DNA of 64,000 nucleotides from an uncultured Flavobacteriaceae bacterium (GTDB lineage Bacteria; Bacteroidota; Bacteroidia; Flavobacteriales; Flavobacteriaceae), in the NCBI GenBank assembly GCA_947495135.1, contig CANLXN010000001.1:310001-374000 (forward strand). Direction: 5' to 3'. The translations under genes were made by a program, and so were the position numbers. How positions within the stretch are numbered: position 1 is the stretch's first letter; the number at the start of each line of letters is the position of its first letter. This document shows, piece by piece, positions 31,701-38,744 of this stretch. The notes below the pieces were generated by a model, which was given only the letters and a program-made list of their open reading frames with translations, made no database searches and was not told the origin of the DNA.

Positions 31701-32344
31701 AAGACAATCAGGTTAAAGTAAACGGACATCGAATTGAACTTGGAGAGATTGAACATTACTTTCTAGATAAAGCTGCAATAGAAGATACCGTAGTCTTGGC
31801 ACATAAAAATGACGACGGACTTATGGAATTAGCAGTTTATTTTGAATCGAATGAAAAATTGGATACAGGTGAATTGCGAGAGTATGCAAATTCAAGAATG
31901 CCATTTTATATGGTGCCACGGTACTACATTCAACTCGAAAAATTACCGTTAACTCCAAATGGAAAAATTGATAGAAAAGGACTGCCACATCCTAAATCAT
32001 TGGATTTAGTTAGCGCCGAAGAATACATTACGGCTAGAAACGATTCTGAAGTAAAAATGACCGAAATTCTTGCCAAGGTTTTGAAAAGGGATGTAAGTAC
32101 CATAGGTGTTTTCAATAACTTTTTTGATCTAGGAATGAATTCCTTAAAATTATTTAAGCTAGGTACTTTGGTAAATATGGAGTTCGAAACAGAGGTGAAA
32201 ATCACTTCCTTTTTTGAGTTTCCAAGTATCAACGAATTTGTAACAAATGTACTGGACAACAATTCCATTTCGGTAGAAGAAATTTTGGAAGACTTAAATA
32301 TTTCAGAAGAAATAGATGACTTCCTAGATTGCATTGAAAATTAA
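25781..32344 (+). CDS. NRPS, TubC_N-C-A-PCP-C-A-PCP (Phe and Dab-like modules)
   Basis: 2187 residues. Residues 1-58 are a TubC-type docking domain. C1 has HHIISDG at 206-212. A1 (TSGSTGKPKG near 682; FDASVWETF; NAYGPTETSVC) reads D-A-W-T-I-A-A-V-C-K, identical to the bacterial phenylalanine code, so Phe is the firmest substrate call here. PCP1 has LGGHS, Ser1068. C2 has HHIISDG near 1256. A2 reads D-I-W-Q-L-T-A-D-D-K, the same as the second A domain of the preceding NRPS and the first of the gene at 59020: a recently copied module, inferred to use 2,4-diaminobutyrate. The last PCP reads LGMNS (Ser2121), with Met for the second Gly of LGGxS; the serine is kept. The acidic tail (DDFLDCIEN) differs from the other tails and may serve transfer to the PKS encoded 441 bp downstream. 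No thioesterase. Confidence 0.95.
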   Translation: MQEVYRLIVQLKSKGITIELFDNNLKLKGVVSQLTKEEKQLIIAFKPEIIEFLKEVNSESEVISIHKLPVQECYDLSPSQYRLWVLSQLDDGSAAYNMPSSVVLDHTFDIPKFKEAVCSVVDRHEILRTVFRKDKDGQVKQWIKTRKELNFQITHIDYTEYDNAQERAQDFINQDFYNAFDLENGPLLKVVLFQLRESYIFYTNMHHIISDGWSNNVLYQDTLSSYKSLLKNKPSNLPELRIQYKEYAAWKLKHLDSEDSLKSKSFWLDTLSANLPVLDLPSDKKRPKLFNYKGHSLSTYISTEDTAALNTFCKEQKGSLFMGLLAIWNVLSYRYTNQTSSVIGTPVSGRNHSELNNQIGFYVNSLALRNDINPRDSFLEVFESVKVSTLNSFKHQDYPMDALLDELEATRDVSRNAIFDAMLVLQDNGLDSQENATITKFDSISIKNDGACLSKLDIVLNFEEVDGQLKFQTIYYSEVYELEMISRLMNHFKQLLKVLIANNSQPIKSVNFLTKDEEENLLVNFNTNKLDLPKEETLVSLFTSQVEQTPNNIAVFCKGKTFSYAELDRLSNLFAAQLQQDFDVANGDIVGVHLSRSEWVVISILGILKTGAAYVPIDLELPITRKENIIEDADIKLLISEEIPSFKVESTFQLHTTKSLSELEEFVQVDVLPSDPAYIIYTSGSTGKPKGVLVEHTGIVNTALSQIHEFQMDSHKRKLQFASFSFDASVWETFITLLSGSTLYVVEDEVRKDAKLLEAYIKNNKIEIATLPPSYLQLMDVAELKGLEILITAGEAPVIEKVSAYLEYGTFYNAYGPTETSVCGTSFKIEKGSKIDNGGIPIGGPIANAEIFILNEENGLQPIGISGEICIGGAGLARGYMNLPQLTSEKFIDHPFKQGERLYKTGDIGKWLETGDVVFLGRKDEQLKVNGHRIELDEITYWLTENEAIKDAAVIGVKTDNDKNELAAYIVSDAPLKSASLRNYLLENLPAYMLPKFYFQVEDIPLTINGKVDKKALLEVDDSKLVNTSNFVAPITKLEKRIAAIWQSVLGHTEIGLADDFFQLGGHSINATELINEYAKEFDVKVKLADLFTHTTVQSHVVLLDVVEKNSYQKIAVVEEADNYSLSSSQYRLWILSQFEGSSASYNMPSSNMLEIEDVNKFKKAIQAVVSRHEILRTVFRKNKEGEVKQWVREQEDLNLEILEKDFRDSEEGEAEALAYVNEDSFRAFDLEKGPLLRVALLQLSNKKFLFYYNMHHIISDGKSMEVLSRDVQAFYESFLNETPLELPKLPIQYKDYAFWQSQQLLDGTLELAKEYWTNYLSGTLPILNLPSNNIRPKVFSYQGRRLSTLVSAKRTIALKEYCKKQEGTLFMGLLSLWNVLFYKYTNQKDIIIGSPVAGRGHADLIDQIGFYINTLAHRNQLESQLSFNELFSNVKKNAIQSYEYQQYPFDELLEELQLMRDLGRSPVFDILLTLQNTGEAQMESELTLNGHSEGQIKDEGSALSQMDISIDFVEVGDRMYFQVVYNNDVYEESMVQSMMLHFQELLDSVLSNPEEAIGNANYLITSEQEELLHTFNNSALPIDENISFIELFQKNVALTPNKIAVQGTDIATSYRELDELSNKFASYLKQQFKLEKADFVVINTERDTSLLLSILAIFKLGCTYIPVDPSYPEDRKQYILNDSKCNHIIDDSVLKAFREKESIISPQFTAEIVGPKDLAYVIYTSGSTGHPKGVMIEHIGMMNHLYAMQRELSLNADSVIVQNAPYTFDISVWQLLNSLIVGGTTSIYNQETVLNTRLFLERLEGENTTILQAVPSYLKELLDTEKELGKQSLIDLQYLLVTGEAVSKELVSRWFNEYPDITLVNAYGPAEASDDVTLFKMQTEPKGVTVPVGTTIDNMSLYILDDQLNLCAKGVVGEICVSGIGLSPGYLNRPELTKEKFVPHPYKEGERLYRTGDLGKINGENIVEFIDRKDNQVKVNGHRIELGEIEHYFLDKAAIEDTVVLAHKNDDGLMELAVYFESNEKLDTGELREYANSRMPFYMVPRYYIQLEKLPLTPNGKIDRKGLPHPKSLDLVSAEEYITARNDSEVKMTEILAKVLKRDVSTIGVFNNFFDLGMNSLKLFKLGTLVNMEFETEVKITSFFEFPSINEFVTNVLDNNSISVEEILEDLNISEEIDDFLDCIEN

Positions 32345-32517
32345 TACCGCGCCTATTCCTAAAGCATTTTTTATGATAGTATCGCTCCATTTAAGGATGA
32401 AGCGGGAGTTTCAGAAGTAGCCTTCAAAAAAACCATAGCATACTCTTGCAAGAGCAGACAGAAGTTGTCAGTGTCTTTAATTGTTGATGACAAAGTTCAA
32501 TTTTAAATTTTAATAAT

Positions 32518-32664
32518 ATGTTGAAGCAAATATTAAATATTCCAGGTGTGAATGTCCTTACAAAGGATCAGCAGAAAACTGTTAAAGGAGGAGCTGGATG
32601 TAAAAAATGGATGGTCAATCCGCTTGGTGAACGAATGGAATGTTTAGACCCTTTCTATGAATAA
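32518..32664 (+). CDS. Small double-glycine-leader peptide (bacteriocin-like)
   Basis: A 48-residue ORF in the 441-bp gap between an NRPS and the PKS gene. The first 25 residues look like a Bacteroidota double-glycine leader: hydrophobic residues spaced through the start, then VLTKDQQKTVKGG. After GG (G24-G25) comes a 23-residue core, beginning AGCKKWM, with two cysteines (C28, C42) that could form a disulfide. In flavobacteria such KxxxGG peptides are secreted by peptidase-containing ABC transporters and annotated as bacteriocin-like or ComC-like. No such transporter, modifying enzyme or immunity gene is visible here. It is followed 27 bases later by a strong hairpin. The start ATG has only AT-rich sequence before it, usual for this phylum. 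It is too short for certainty, but the leader pattern and the lack of any other gene in the gap support it. Confidence 0.7.
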   Translation: MLKQILNIPGVNVLTKDQQKTVKGGAGCKKWMVNPLGERMECLDPFYE

Positions 32665-32690
32665 TGTGATAGGATGGTTATAAATCTATG

Positions 32691-32723
32691 ATATTGAAGG
32701 GAGGCTTTACCTCCCTTTAATAT
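32691..32723 (+). terminator. Strong hairpin after the KGG peptide gene
   Basis: A 14-bp stem (left arm 32691-32704, right arm 32710-32723, one G-T wobble) with the loop CTTTA lies 26 bases past the peptide stop codon and 62 bases before the PKS start. No T-run follows, but it is the longest simple stem in the window. It could terminate or stabilise the peptide transcript, letting it be expressed apart from the PKS. Confidence 0.6.
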
Positions 32724-32785
32724 AGCACAACTTCTAACTTACTGCTGCAACACGTTTAAATGACAGTTTATAAAACTATAGAACA

Positions 32786-35700
32786 ATGAAAAATAATTCA
32801 ACAAAAAAAGATATCGCCGTTATCGGTATTTCTTGCAAATTTTCGAACTCTAATTCACCAAAGGAGTTTTGGAATAACCTAAAAGAAGGTACTAATTTAC
32901 TGGAATTATATACCGATGAGGAGTTACTTCAAATGGGTGTTGAGCAAAGCACTATTGAAGATCCAAATTACATCAAGCTAAATTCACATGTAAATGGTAC
33001 AGATTCTTTCGATTATGCATTTTTCGGATACACAAAAGAGGAAGCTAATTTAATGGATCCTCAAATTAGATTACTTCACGAGCAAACATGGTTGGCATTA
33101 GAAGATGCTGGTTGTGATCCATTGTCTTATAAGAAGAAAATTGGTTTGTATTTGGCGGCTTCAGAAAATCTGAACTGGATGGCACATGGTATGATGAATC
33201 CTAACCCAAATGTAGATTCGTTTTACGCATCTCATATTATGAATAGAAGCAATATTAGCACGCTCATTTCGTATAAATTGAATCTGCAAGGACCAAGTGC
33301 AATTGTGGACACTGCTTGTTCTAGCTCCTTGTTTGCTGTCCATATGGCCTGTAGAAGCTTATTGATGAGAGAATGCACAGTGGCAATGGCTGGTGGCGTA
33401 AAATTGAATACAGAAAAGAATACTTCTTACTTTTTTCAGGAAGGAATGATTGGTTCCAAAGATGGACGTTGTAGAACCTTCGACGAAGATTGCTCTGGGA
33501 CTTTTGAAGGTCAGGGTGGAGGAATGGTTGTACTAAAAAGGTTGGAAGACGCTATAAATGATAGAGATCATATTTATGGAGTAATTAAGGCATCTGCAGC
33601 TAACAACGACGGACAAAGAAAAGTAGGTTACACGGCGCCAAGTGTTGCAGGTCAATACGATTGTATTAAGCAAGCACTGAATTTCTCGAAAATACCTACA
33701 GAAAGTATTTCTTACGTTGAAGCACATGGTACCGGAACGAGATTGGGAGATCCTATTGAGGTGAATACGTTGAACAAAGTTTTTGACCATAACACAGAAC
33801 ATAAATGCGCAATTGGTTCGGTTAAAACGAACCTTGGACACTTAGATACGGCAGCTGGAGTGGCAGGACTCATTAAAACGTCTTTGGCACTGGAACATAA
33901 AATGATTCCTCCAACCTTACATTTTGAGACACCAAACCCAGAAATTAATTTCGATAAAGGACCGTTTTATGTAAACAGCGAAGTTCAAAGATGGTCGGCA
34001 GGAGATGAATACCCTCTTCGAGCAGGGATTAATAGTTTAGGAATAGGAGGGACGAACGTCCATGTTATTATGGAAGAAGCACCAGCAGTTGAAAAAGGGA
34101 GTGATTCCAGATTGTATCAGCTTTTGCCATATTCTGGAAAAACCGCTAATGCTGTTAAAAATTACAATGATAAACTAACTCAATTTATCGAACAAAGTAC
34201 GGATGAACTGAGTGACATAGCCTATACCTTAAAAACAGGAAGAAGAACTTTTAAATACCGTGATTTTGTAGTTGCTAGTAGTAGCGAAGATGCAAGTGGG
34301 ACGTTGATTGAAAGAAAAGAACAGGAGGGCAATCGTTTAAAGGAAGATTTAAACGCGAGTGTAGTATTTATGTTTCCAGGACAAGGAAGTCAATATTTCG
34401 AAATGGCCAGAGATATATATAATCAGGAGCCATTTTTTAAAGAAATTATGGATCGTGGGTTAGAGAGTCTTAACAAGTTAACTGGTGAAGATTACGCGGC
34501 TGTTTTGGGTTATTCGGTAGATGACCAGGTGGATCCAAATCGAATTAATAATACGTTATATACCCAACCTTTATTGTTTTTAGTAGAATACGCACTGGCT
34601 AAGATGATGATGCAATGGGGTGTTCAACCAAGTGCGATGATTGGTCATAGCTTGGGCGAATATACCGCAGCTTGTGTTGCAGGAGTGTTTACACTGGAAG
34701 AAGGACTCAAACTACTTTCAAAACGGGCTCAATTAATGAGTGACCTTGAAAAAGGTTCTATGTTAGCGGTTGGTATATCGGCAGAAGAAGTAACAGCAAT
34801 ACTTCCGGATGGATTGTCTATCGCAGGAATTAATACCGCCAGCTCTTGTGTCGTTTCTGGAAGGGACGAACTAATTGAACGTTTTGTACGCTTACTAGAA
34901 TCTAAGGAAATCGCTTTTTCTAAACTAAAAACATCACATGCCTTTCATTCGGAAATGATGGATGAGATGTTGGAGGAATATACTAAGGAGTTAGAACAGA
35001 TACATCTTTTGGCACCTAGAATTCCATTTATATCGAATATATCCGGGAAGGAAATTTCAGAAGAAAATGCAACCTCACCGGCATATTGGACAAAGCACCT
35101 GCGAGAGACAGTGAAGTTTCAAGCAGGAATAGGTTCATTGCTAACAAGAGGAAACACTGTCTTTATAGAAATAGGACCAGGAACTGTTCTGTCAACTTTC
35201 TGCAAGCAACATCAAGCGTATTCTAAGTTTAATAATACTATTAATTTATTAAGACATCCAAGAGAAAGTGATAACGACAATAAAAAATTAACCACAGCCT
35301 TAGGAGAACTATGGGCTACAGGTGTTGATATTAATTGGGAATCCTACTATGCAGATGAAGTTAGAAACACGATTAGTATACCTACCTATTGTTTTGATAG
35401 CTACCCATTGAATTTTAAGGTAGAACCATTTCAGGAATTAGCAAATAGTTCTATGACGAAAGATGGAGTAAAGCCTTTCGATCAATGGTTTTATATTCCA
35501 AACTGGAAGAAATCGGTAGTTCAGAAAACAGAGATTAATAGTGATGAACCTCTTACATATTTGGTTTTTTCTGAAAACACTAAAATTAGTACACCGCTAA
35601 TAAACCAATTAAAGGCCAATGGGAATACCGTAATTACGGTGGATAAAAACGCAAGTTACAAAGTAGAAAACCAAACTAATTATAAGATTAATCCTAAGAA

Positions 35701-37261
35701 CAAAGAAGACTTTTTTAGCTTGTTTTCGAATTTGGAAGCAAATGGAATAGTGGTTGATCAAGTTATATATAACTGGAACTTTGAAGGAAGTGAACAAGAA
35801 GAAATGGTCTCAGCCTTTATGGTCTTGCAGGCTTTATGCGAAAGTTTATTAAAACATTACCCAGACAATAAGAAAAAAATAACGGTCTTAAACGAATGTA
35901 ATGAAGCAATTCTTGGATACGAAAAGATGAATGTGGGAATGCTTACTACCGTTAAAATTTTAGATATCTGTGCACAGGAAAATCCAATAATTTTCTCAAG
36001 CACTATAGACATAAGTGAAGAAAATAACTTTGAGAGTACTTCATTCTTATCTGCAATTATTGACGAACTAAAGTTCAATTTTCAGGATCGTAAGGTGGCA
36101 TACCGACATGGTTCCAGATGGACAGAGTTTTTCGAAAATCTTGCCGTCGATTTATCTGAAGAATTACAAGCCGATTACCTAAAACAGGATAAGGTCTATA
36201 TAATTACTGGTGGAATGGGAGTTGTAGGAAAAGTGTTGGCAAAACACTTGTGCAGCAAATATAACGCGACAGTTATTTTGATGGGACGAAGTGAAATTCC
36301 TATGGAAGTAGACTGGAATTTCTATCTCAATGATGAGGATACAAATGAAGGTATGGTTAATAGAATAAACCAGCTAAAGGAGTTACGAAATTCTAATCCG
36401 AATATCTTTTATGCGAGCGCAGATGTGTCGGACTACGACGCTTTTTCAAAAGCGATTCAACAGATTGAAGAGACCTATGGTTCAATTGCGGGAGTTATTC
36501 ATGCTGCCGGTAATATTCAAGGAGAAACTTACAAGCCAGTAGAAAATCTAACATCAGAAATTGCTGTTCAACAATTTGATCCAAAGATTAATGGAACCAT
36601 TAATGTTTATGAAGTTTTTAAGAATCACAATCTTGATTTTGTGTGGATTACATCTAGTTTGTCAACCATCCTTGGTGGATTAACCTATGGAGCCTATGTA
36701 GTAGCTAATAGTTTTGTCGATAAGTTTGTTACCGATAAAAGAGACGAACTAAAGAATTGGTTCGTGGTTAACCTCGATGGAATTGCTAAACAACGAGTGA
36801 GTCATGATAAGTTGATCACTGTACTCGAAAACTCTTTTAAAATTGGTGATTTACCTCAGGTTATCGTTTCGGCAAAGGATCCCAATGAAATGTTGAAGAT
36901 ACAATTAGCACCTCAAGTTGAAGAAGAGATCACCGAGGCAGAAGCGATTGAAAGACCTACCGTAAAATCTAATTATGTTCCGGCGAAATCCCAATATGAA
37001 ATAGAAATTACTGAAATCTGGAAAGCTTTCTTTGGTTATAGTGAAATTGGAATTACTGATAATTTTTTCGAATTAGGAGGAGATTCATTAAAAGCGATGA
37101 CCTTATTAAAACAAATGCACAAGTCGCATGGTTTTGAAATGAGCATTGAGGATTTCTTTAAAAACCCGAATATCAAGGCCCTATCCGATAAAATTGAAAT
37201 AATGCTCAATCTGAAAAGCCTACAGAATAAGAAGCAGAAAAGTACTTCAATCACTATTTAA
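32786..37261 (+). CDS. Type I PKS module, KS-AT-KR-ACP
   Basis: 1491 residues. The ketosynthase has the full triad: C178 (DTACSSSL), H314 (EAHGTGT) and H352 (NLGHLDTAAG). The acyltransferase has GHSLGEY with Ser622 and HAFH at 718-721, the pattern of malonyl-CoA-specific ATs. A ketoreductase near 1140-1320 has the NADPH loop TGGMGVVG, Ser1291, Tyr1304 and Asn1308, so it should be active; I cannot assign its stereochemistry, since no LDD motif is seen. There is no DH or ER. The carrier has LGGDS, Ser1434. The module should add one C2 unit to the aminoacyl chain received from the NRPS upstream and reduce it to a hydroxyl, giving a statine-like beta-hydroxy-gamma-amino unit. The tail STSITI then faces the TubC docking domain of the NRPS at 39534. 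It is the only PKS module in the window. Confidence 0.95.
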   Translation: MKNNSTKKDIAVIGISCKFSNSNSPKEFWNNLKEGTNLLELYTDEELLQMGVEQSTIEDPNYIKLNSHVNGTDSFDYAFFGYTKEEANLMDPQIRLLHEQTWLALEDAGCDPLSYKKKIGLYLAASENLNWMAHGMMNPNPNVDSFYASHIMNRSNISTLISYKLNLQGPSAIVDTACSSSLFAVHMACRSLLMRECTVAMAGGVKLNTEKNTSYFFQEGMIGSKDGRCRTFDEDCSGTFEGQGGGMVVLKRLEDAINDRDHIYGVIKASAANNDGQRKVGYTAPSVAGQYDCIKQALNFSKIPTESISYVEAHGTGTRLGDPIEVNTLNKVFDHNTEHKCAIGSVKTNLGHLDTAAGVAGLIKTSLALEHKMIPPTLHFETPNPEINFDKGPFYVNSEVQRWSAGDEYPLRAGINSLGIGGTNVHVIMEEAPAVEKGSDSRLYQLLPYSGKTANAVKNYNDKLTQFIEQSTDELSDIAYTLKTGRRTFKYRDFVVASSSEDASGTLIERKEQEGNRLKEDLNASVVFMFPGQGSQYFEMARDIYNQEPFFKEIMDRGLESLNKLTGEDYAAVLGYSVDDQVDPNRINNTLYTQPLLFLVEYALAKMMMQWGVQPSAMIGHSLGEYTAACVAGVFTLEEGLKLLSKRAQLMSDLEKGSMLAVGISAEEVTAILPDGLSIAGINTASSCVVSGRDELIERFVRLLESKEIAFSKLKTSHAFHSEMMDEMLEEYTKELEQIHLLAPRIPFISNISGKEISEENATSPAYWTKHLRETVKFQAGIGSLLTRGNTVFIEIGPGTVLSTFCKQHQAYSKFNNTINLLRHPRESDNDNKKLTTALGELWATGVDINWESYYADEVRNTISIPTYCFDSYPLNFKVEPFQELANSSMTKDGVKPFDQWFYIPNWKKSVVQKTEINSDEPLTYLVFSENTKISTPLINQLKANGNTVITVDKNASYKVENQTNYKINPKNKEDFFSLFSNLEANGIVVDQVIYNWNFEGSEQEEMVSAFMVLQALCESLLKHYPDNKKKITVLNECNEAILGYEKMNVGMLTTVKILDICAQENPIIFSSTIDISEENNFESTSFLSAIIDELKFNFQDRKVAYRHGSRWTEFFENLAVDLSEELQADYLKQDKVYIITGGMGVVGKVLAKHLCSKYNATVILMGRSEIPMEVDWNFYLNDEDTNEGMVNRINQLKELRNSNPNIFYASADVSDYDAFSKAIQQIEETYGSIAGVIHAAGNIQGETYKPVENLTSEIAVQQFDPKINGTINVYEVFKNHNLDFVWITSSLSTILGGLTYGAYVVANSFVDKFVTDKRDELKNWFVVNLDGIAKQRVSHDKLITVLENSFKIGDLPQVIVSAKDPNEMLKIQLAPQVEEEITEAEAIERPTVKSNYVPAKSQYEIEITEIWKAFFGYSEIGITDNFFELGGDSLKAMTLLKQMHKSHGFEMSIEDFFKNPNIKALSDKIEIMLNLKSLQNKKQKSTSITI

Positions 37262-37334
37262 TGCTCTTCTTATAGACATAATCAAATAAGTATAACAGTT
37301 CATGTTTTATTGAACTCATCAAGCCGTTAGCGAA

Positions 37335-37355
37335 TGCTCAAATACTTTTTGAGCA
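37335..37355 (+). terminator. Hairpin downstream of the PKS gene
   Basis: TGCTCAAA pairs with TTTGAGCA (8 bp, TACTT loop). A second, weaker hairpin (AGTTCA/TGAACT, 37297-37316) precedes it. Both lie in the 148-bp gap between the PKS and the aminotransferase gene. Confidence 0.35.
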
Positions 37356-37409
37356 ATTTCCTTGCGGATGCAAATCAGTAAAGCAGTCAGAAAATTAAAA
37401 GTATAAATT

Positions 37410-38666
37410 ATGAAAACAGCGAACAATGAATCTAACGTAAGTGGATATTCAAAATCTTTTCCAACCGTATTTAACTATGCAAAAAACAGCACATTAAGAG
37501 ACCATAAAGGTATTGAATATATCGATTTTTTTAGCGGTGCTGGAGCGCTCAATTACGGTCATAATAATGAGCATCTTAAAAGCGGAATTATGGAATTTTT
37601 AGAATCGGATGCTCCGTTACATTGTCTGGATATGGATACGGAGGTAAAATTGAAATTTTTAAATAAGTTCAATAATACCATTTTAAAACCTCGAAATCTT
37701 GACTATAAAATACAGTTTTCTGGACCCACAGGCACCAACGCGGTAGAAGCTGCAATTAAATTGGCACGTAAAGTAACGAAGAGATCGCGAATACTTTCTT
37801 TTTCTAATTCCTTTCACGGTATGACGGCTTCTTCTTTAGCATTATCAGGGAGTCAGGAAAAGAAGCACAACGATATTCCATCTCAAGACATTTTATTCTT
37901 TCCATTCGATGGATACTTAGGGCCTAATGTGGATACCATGGAATATTTATCGAAAATGATTGCCACCAAAGGATCTGGGAATCCACTTCCTGCAGCAATT
38001 ATTCTAGAAACGATTCAGGCCGAAGGAGGAATTCGTATCGCCGGCGAAAAGTGGTTGGTTCAATTACAAGAATTTGCGAATAAACATGGGATATTATTGA
38101 TTGTAGATGATATTCAAGTTGGGTGTGGTAGAACTGGAAACTTCTTTAGTTTCGAAAGAGCTGGAATTACTCCAGATATTGTATTGCTTTCAAAGTCTAT
38201 TAGCGGATTTGGAATTCCCTTAGCGCTAGTTCTCATCAAACCAGAGTTGGATATATGGCAACCTGGCGAACACAATGGAACTTTTAGAGCTAATAACTTA
38301 GCGCTTTGTGGTGCTACGAAAGCCTTGGAGTATTGGGATGATCAAAACTTCATAGACAATATCAAAAACAAAGGTCAGATTATTGAAGAACGACTTTCTG
38401 AGTTAAATGTCTATTCCACAGCAGTTAAGGCTATTAGAGGATTGGGTATGGTATGGGGACTTGAGTTCGAATCGGGAGAAATTGCAAGTGGTATTTCGAG
38501 AAAACTTTTCGAGCGCGGAATGATTGTAGAAACCTGTGGAAACTTTGGTCATGTGATTAAACTACTTCCAGCACTCACTATTAACGAGCAAGAGTTAATC
38601 AATGGTTTAAACAAATTGGAACAAGCCATTTACGAATTGGAGCCAGCCGCGGTTCTAACCAATTAA
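37410..38666 (+). CDS. EctB-like diaminobutyrate--2-oxoglutarate aminotransferase
   Basis: 418 residues, class III PLP-dependent aminotransferase. The start (SKSFPTVFNYAKNSTLRD, then IDFFSGAGALNYGHNN) is the hallmark of the EctB/DABA aminotransferase family, which makes L-2,4-diaminobutyrate from aspartate semialdehyde and glutamate. The PLP-binding lysine is K262 in LSKSISGFG; VDDIQVGCGRTG and GTFRANNLA are also typical. No ectA or ectC follows, so ectoine synthesis is not indicated. In an NRPS locus such genes usually supply Dab as a monomer. That fits three A domains in this window sharing the pocket D-I-W-Q-L-T-A-D-D-K and one related pocket. It lies between the PKS and DUF2807 genes in the same direction, so it is probably co-transcribed. 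Substrate is inferred from family and context. Confidence 0.9.
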   Translation: MKTANNESNVSGYSKSFPTVFNYAKNSTLRDHKGIEYIDFFSGAGALNYGHNNEHLKSGIMEFLESDAPLHCLDMDTEVKLKFLNKFNNTILKPRNLDYKIQFSGPTGTNAVEAAIKLARKVTKRSRILSFSNSFHGMTASSLALSGSQEKKHNDIPSQDILFFPFDGYLGPNVDTMEYLSKMIATKGSGNPLPAAIILETIQAEGGIRIAGEKWLVQLQEFANKHGILLIVDDIQVGCGRTGNFFSFERAGITPDIVLLSKSISGFGIPLALVLIKPELDIWQPGEHNGTFRANNLALCGATKALEYWDDQNFIDNIKNKGQIIEERLSELNVYSTAVKAIRGLGMVWGLEFESGEIASGISRKLFERGMIVETCGNFGHVIKLLPALTINEQELINGLNKLEQAIYELEPAAVLTN

Positions 38667-38686
38667 GTCGATAAACTCATATCGAC
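38667..38686 (+). terminator. Hairpin directly after the aminotransferase stop codon
   Basis: GTCGATA pairs with TATCGAC (7 bp, AACTCA loop), starting at the base after the TAA. It is probably a 3' stabilising hairpin or weak terminator. Confidence 0.35.
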
Positions 38687-38744
38687 AGCGTTTCCTCAGC
38701 GAAGGGAACATTATTCAACAGTTATTAATTTAAAACTAAACGTC

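Noticed and set aside
32443-32454. 12-bp palindrome CTCTTGCAAGAG as an operator
   Set aside because: It is a single short palindrome without a second copy or a regulator gene in the window; chance cannot be excluded.
32483-32515. Bacteroidota-like promoter (TTG, 20-base spacer, TAAATTTT) before the KGG peptide
   Set aside because: The -7-like box ends only a few bases before the ATG, leaving no room for a normal transcription start, and it lacks the final G of TAnnTTTG in very AT-rich sequence.
37410-38666. Ectoine biosynthesis
   Set aside because: Only an EctB-like gene is present; no ectA or ectC is near, and the surrounding genes are NRPS and PKS.
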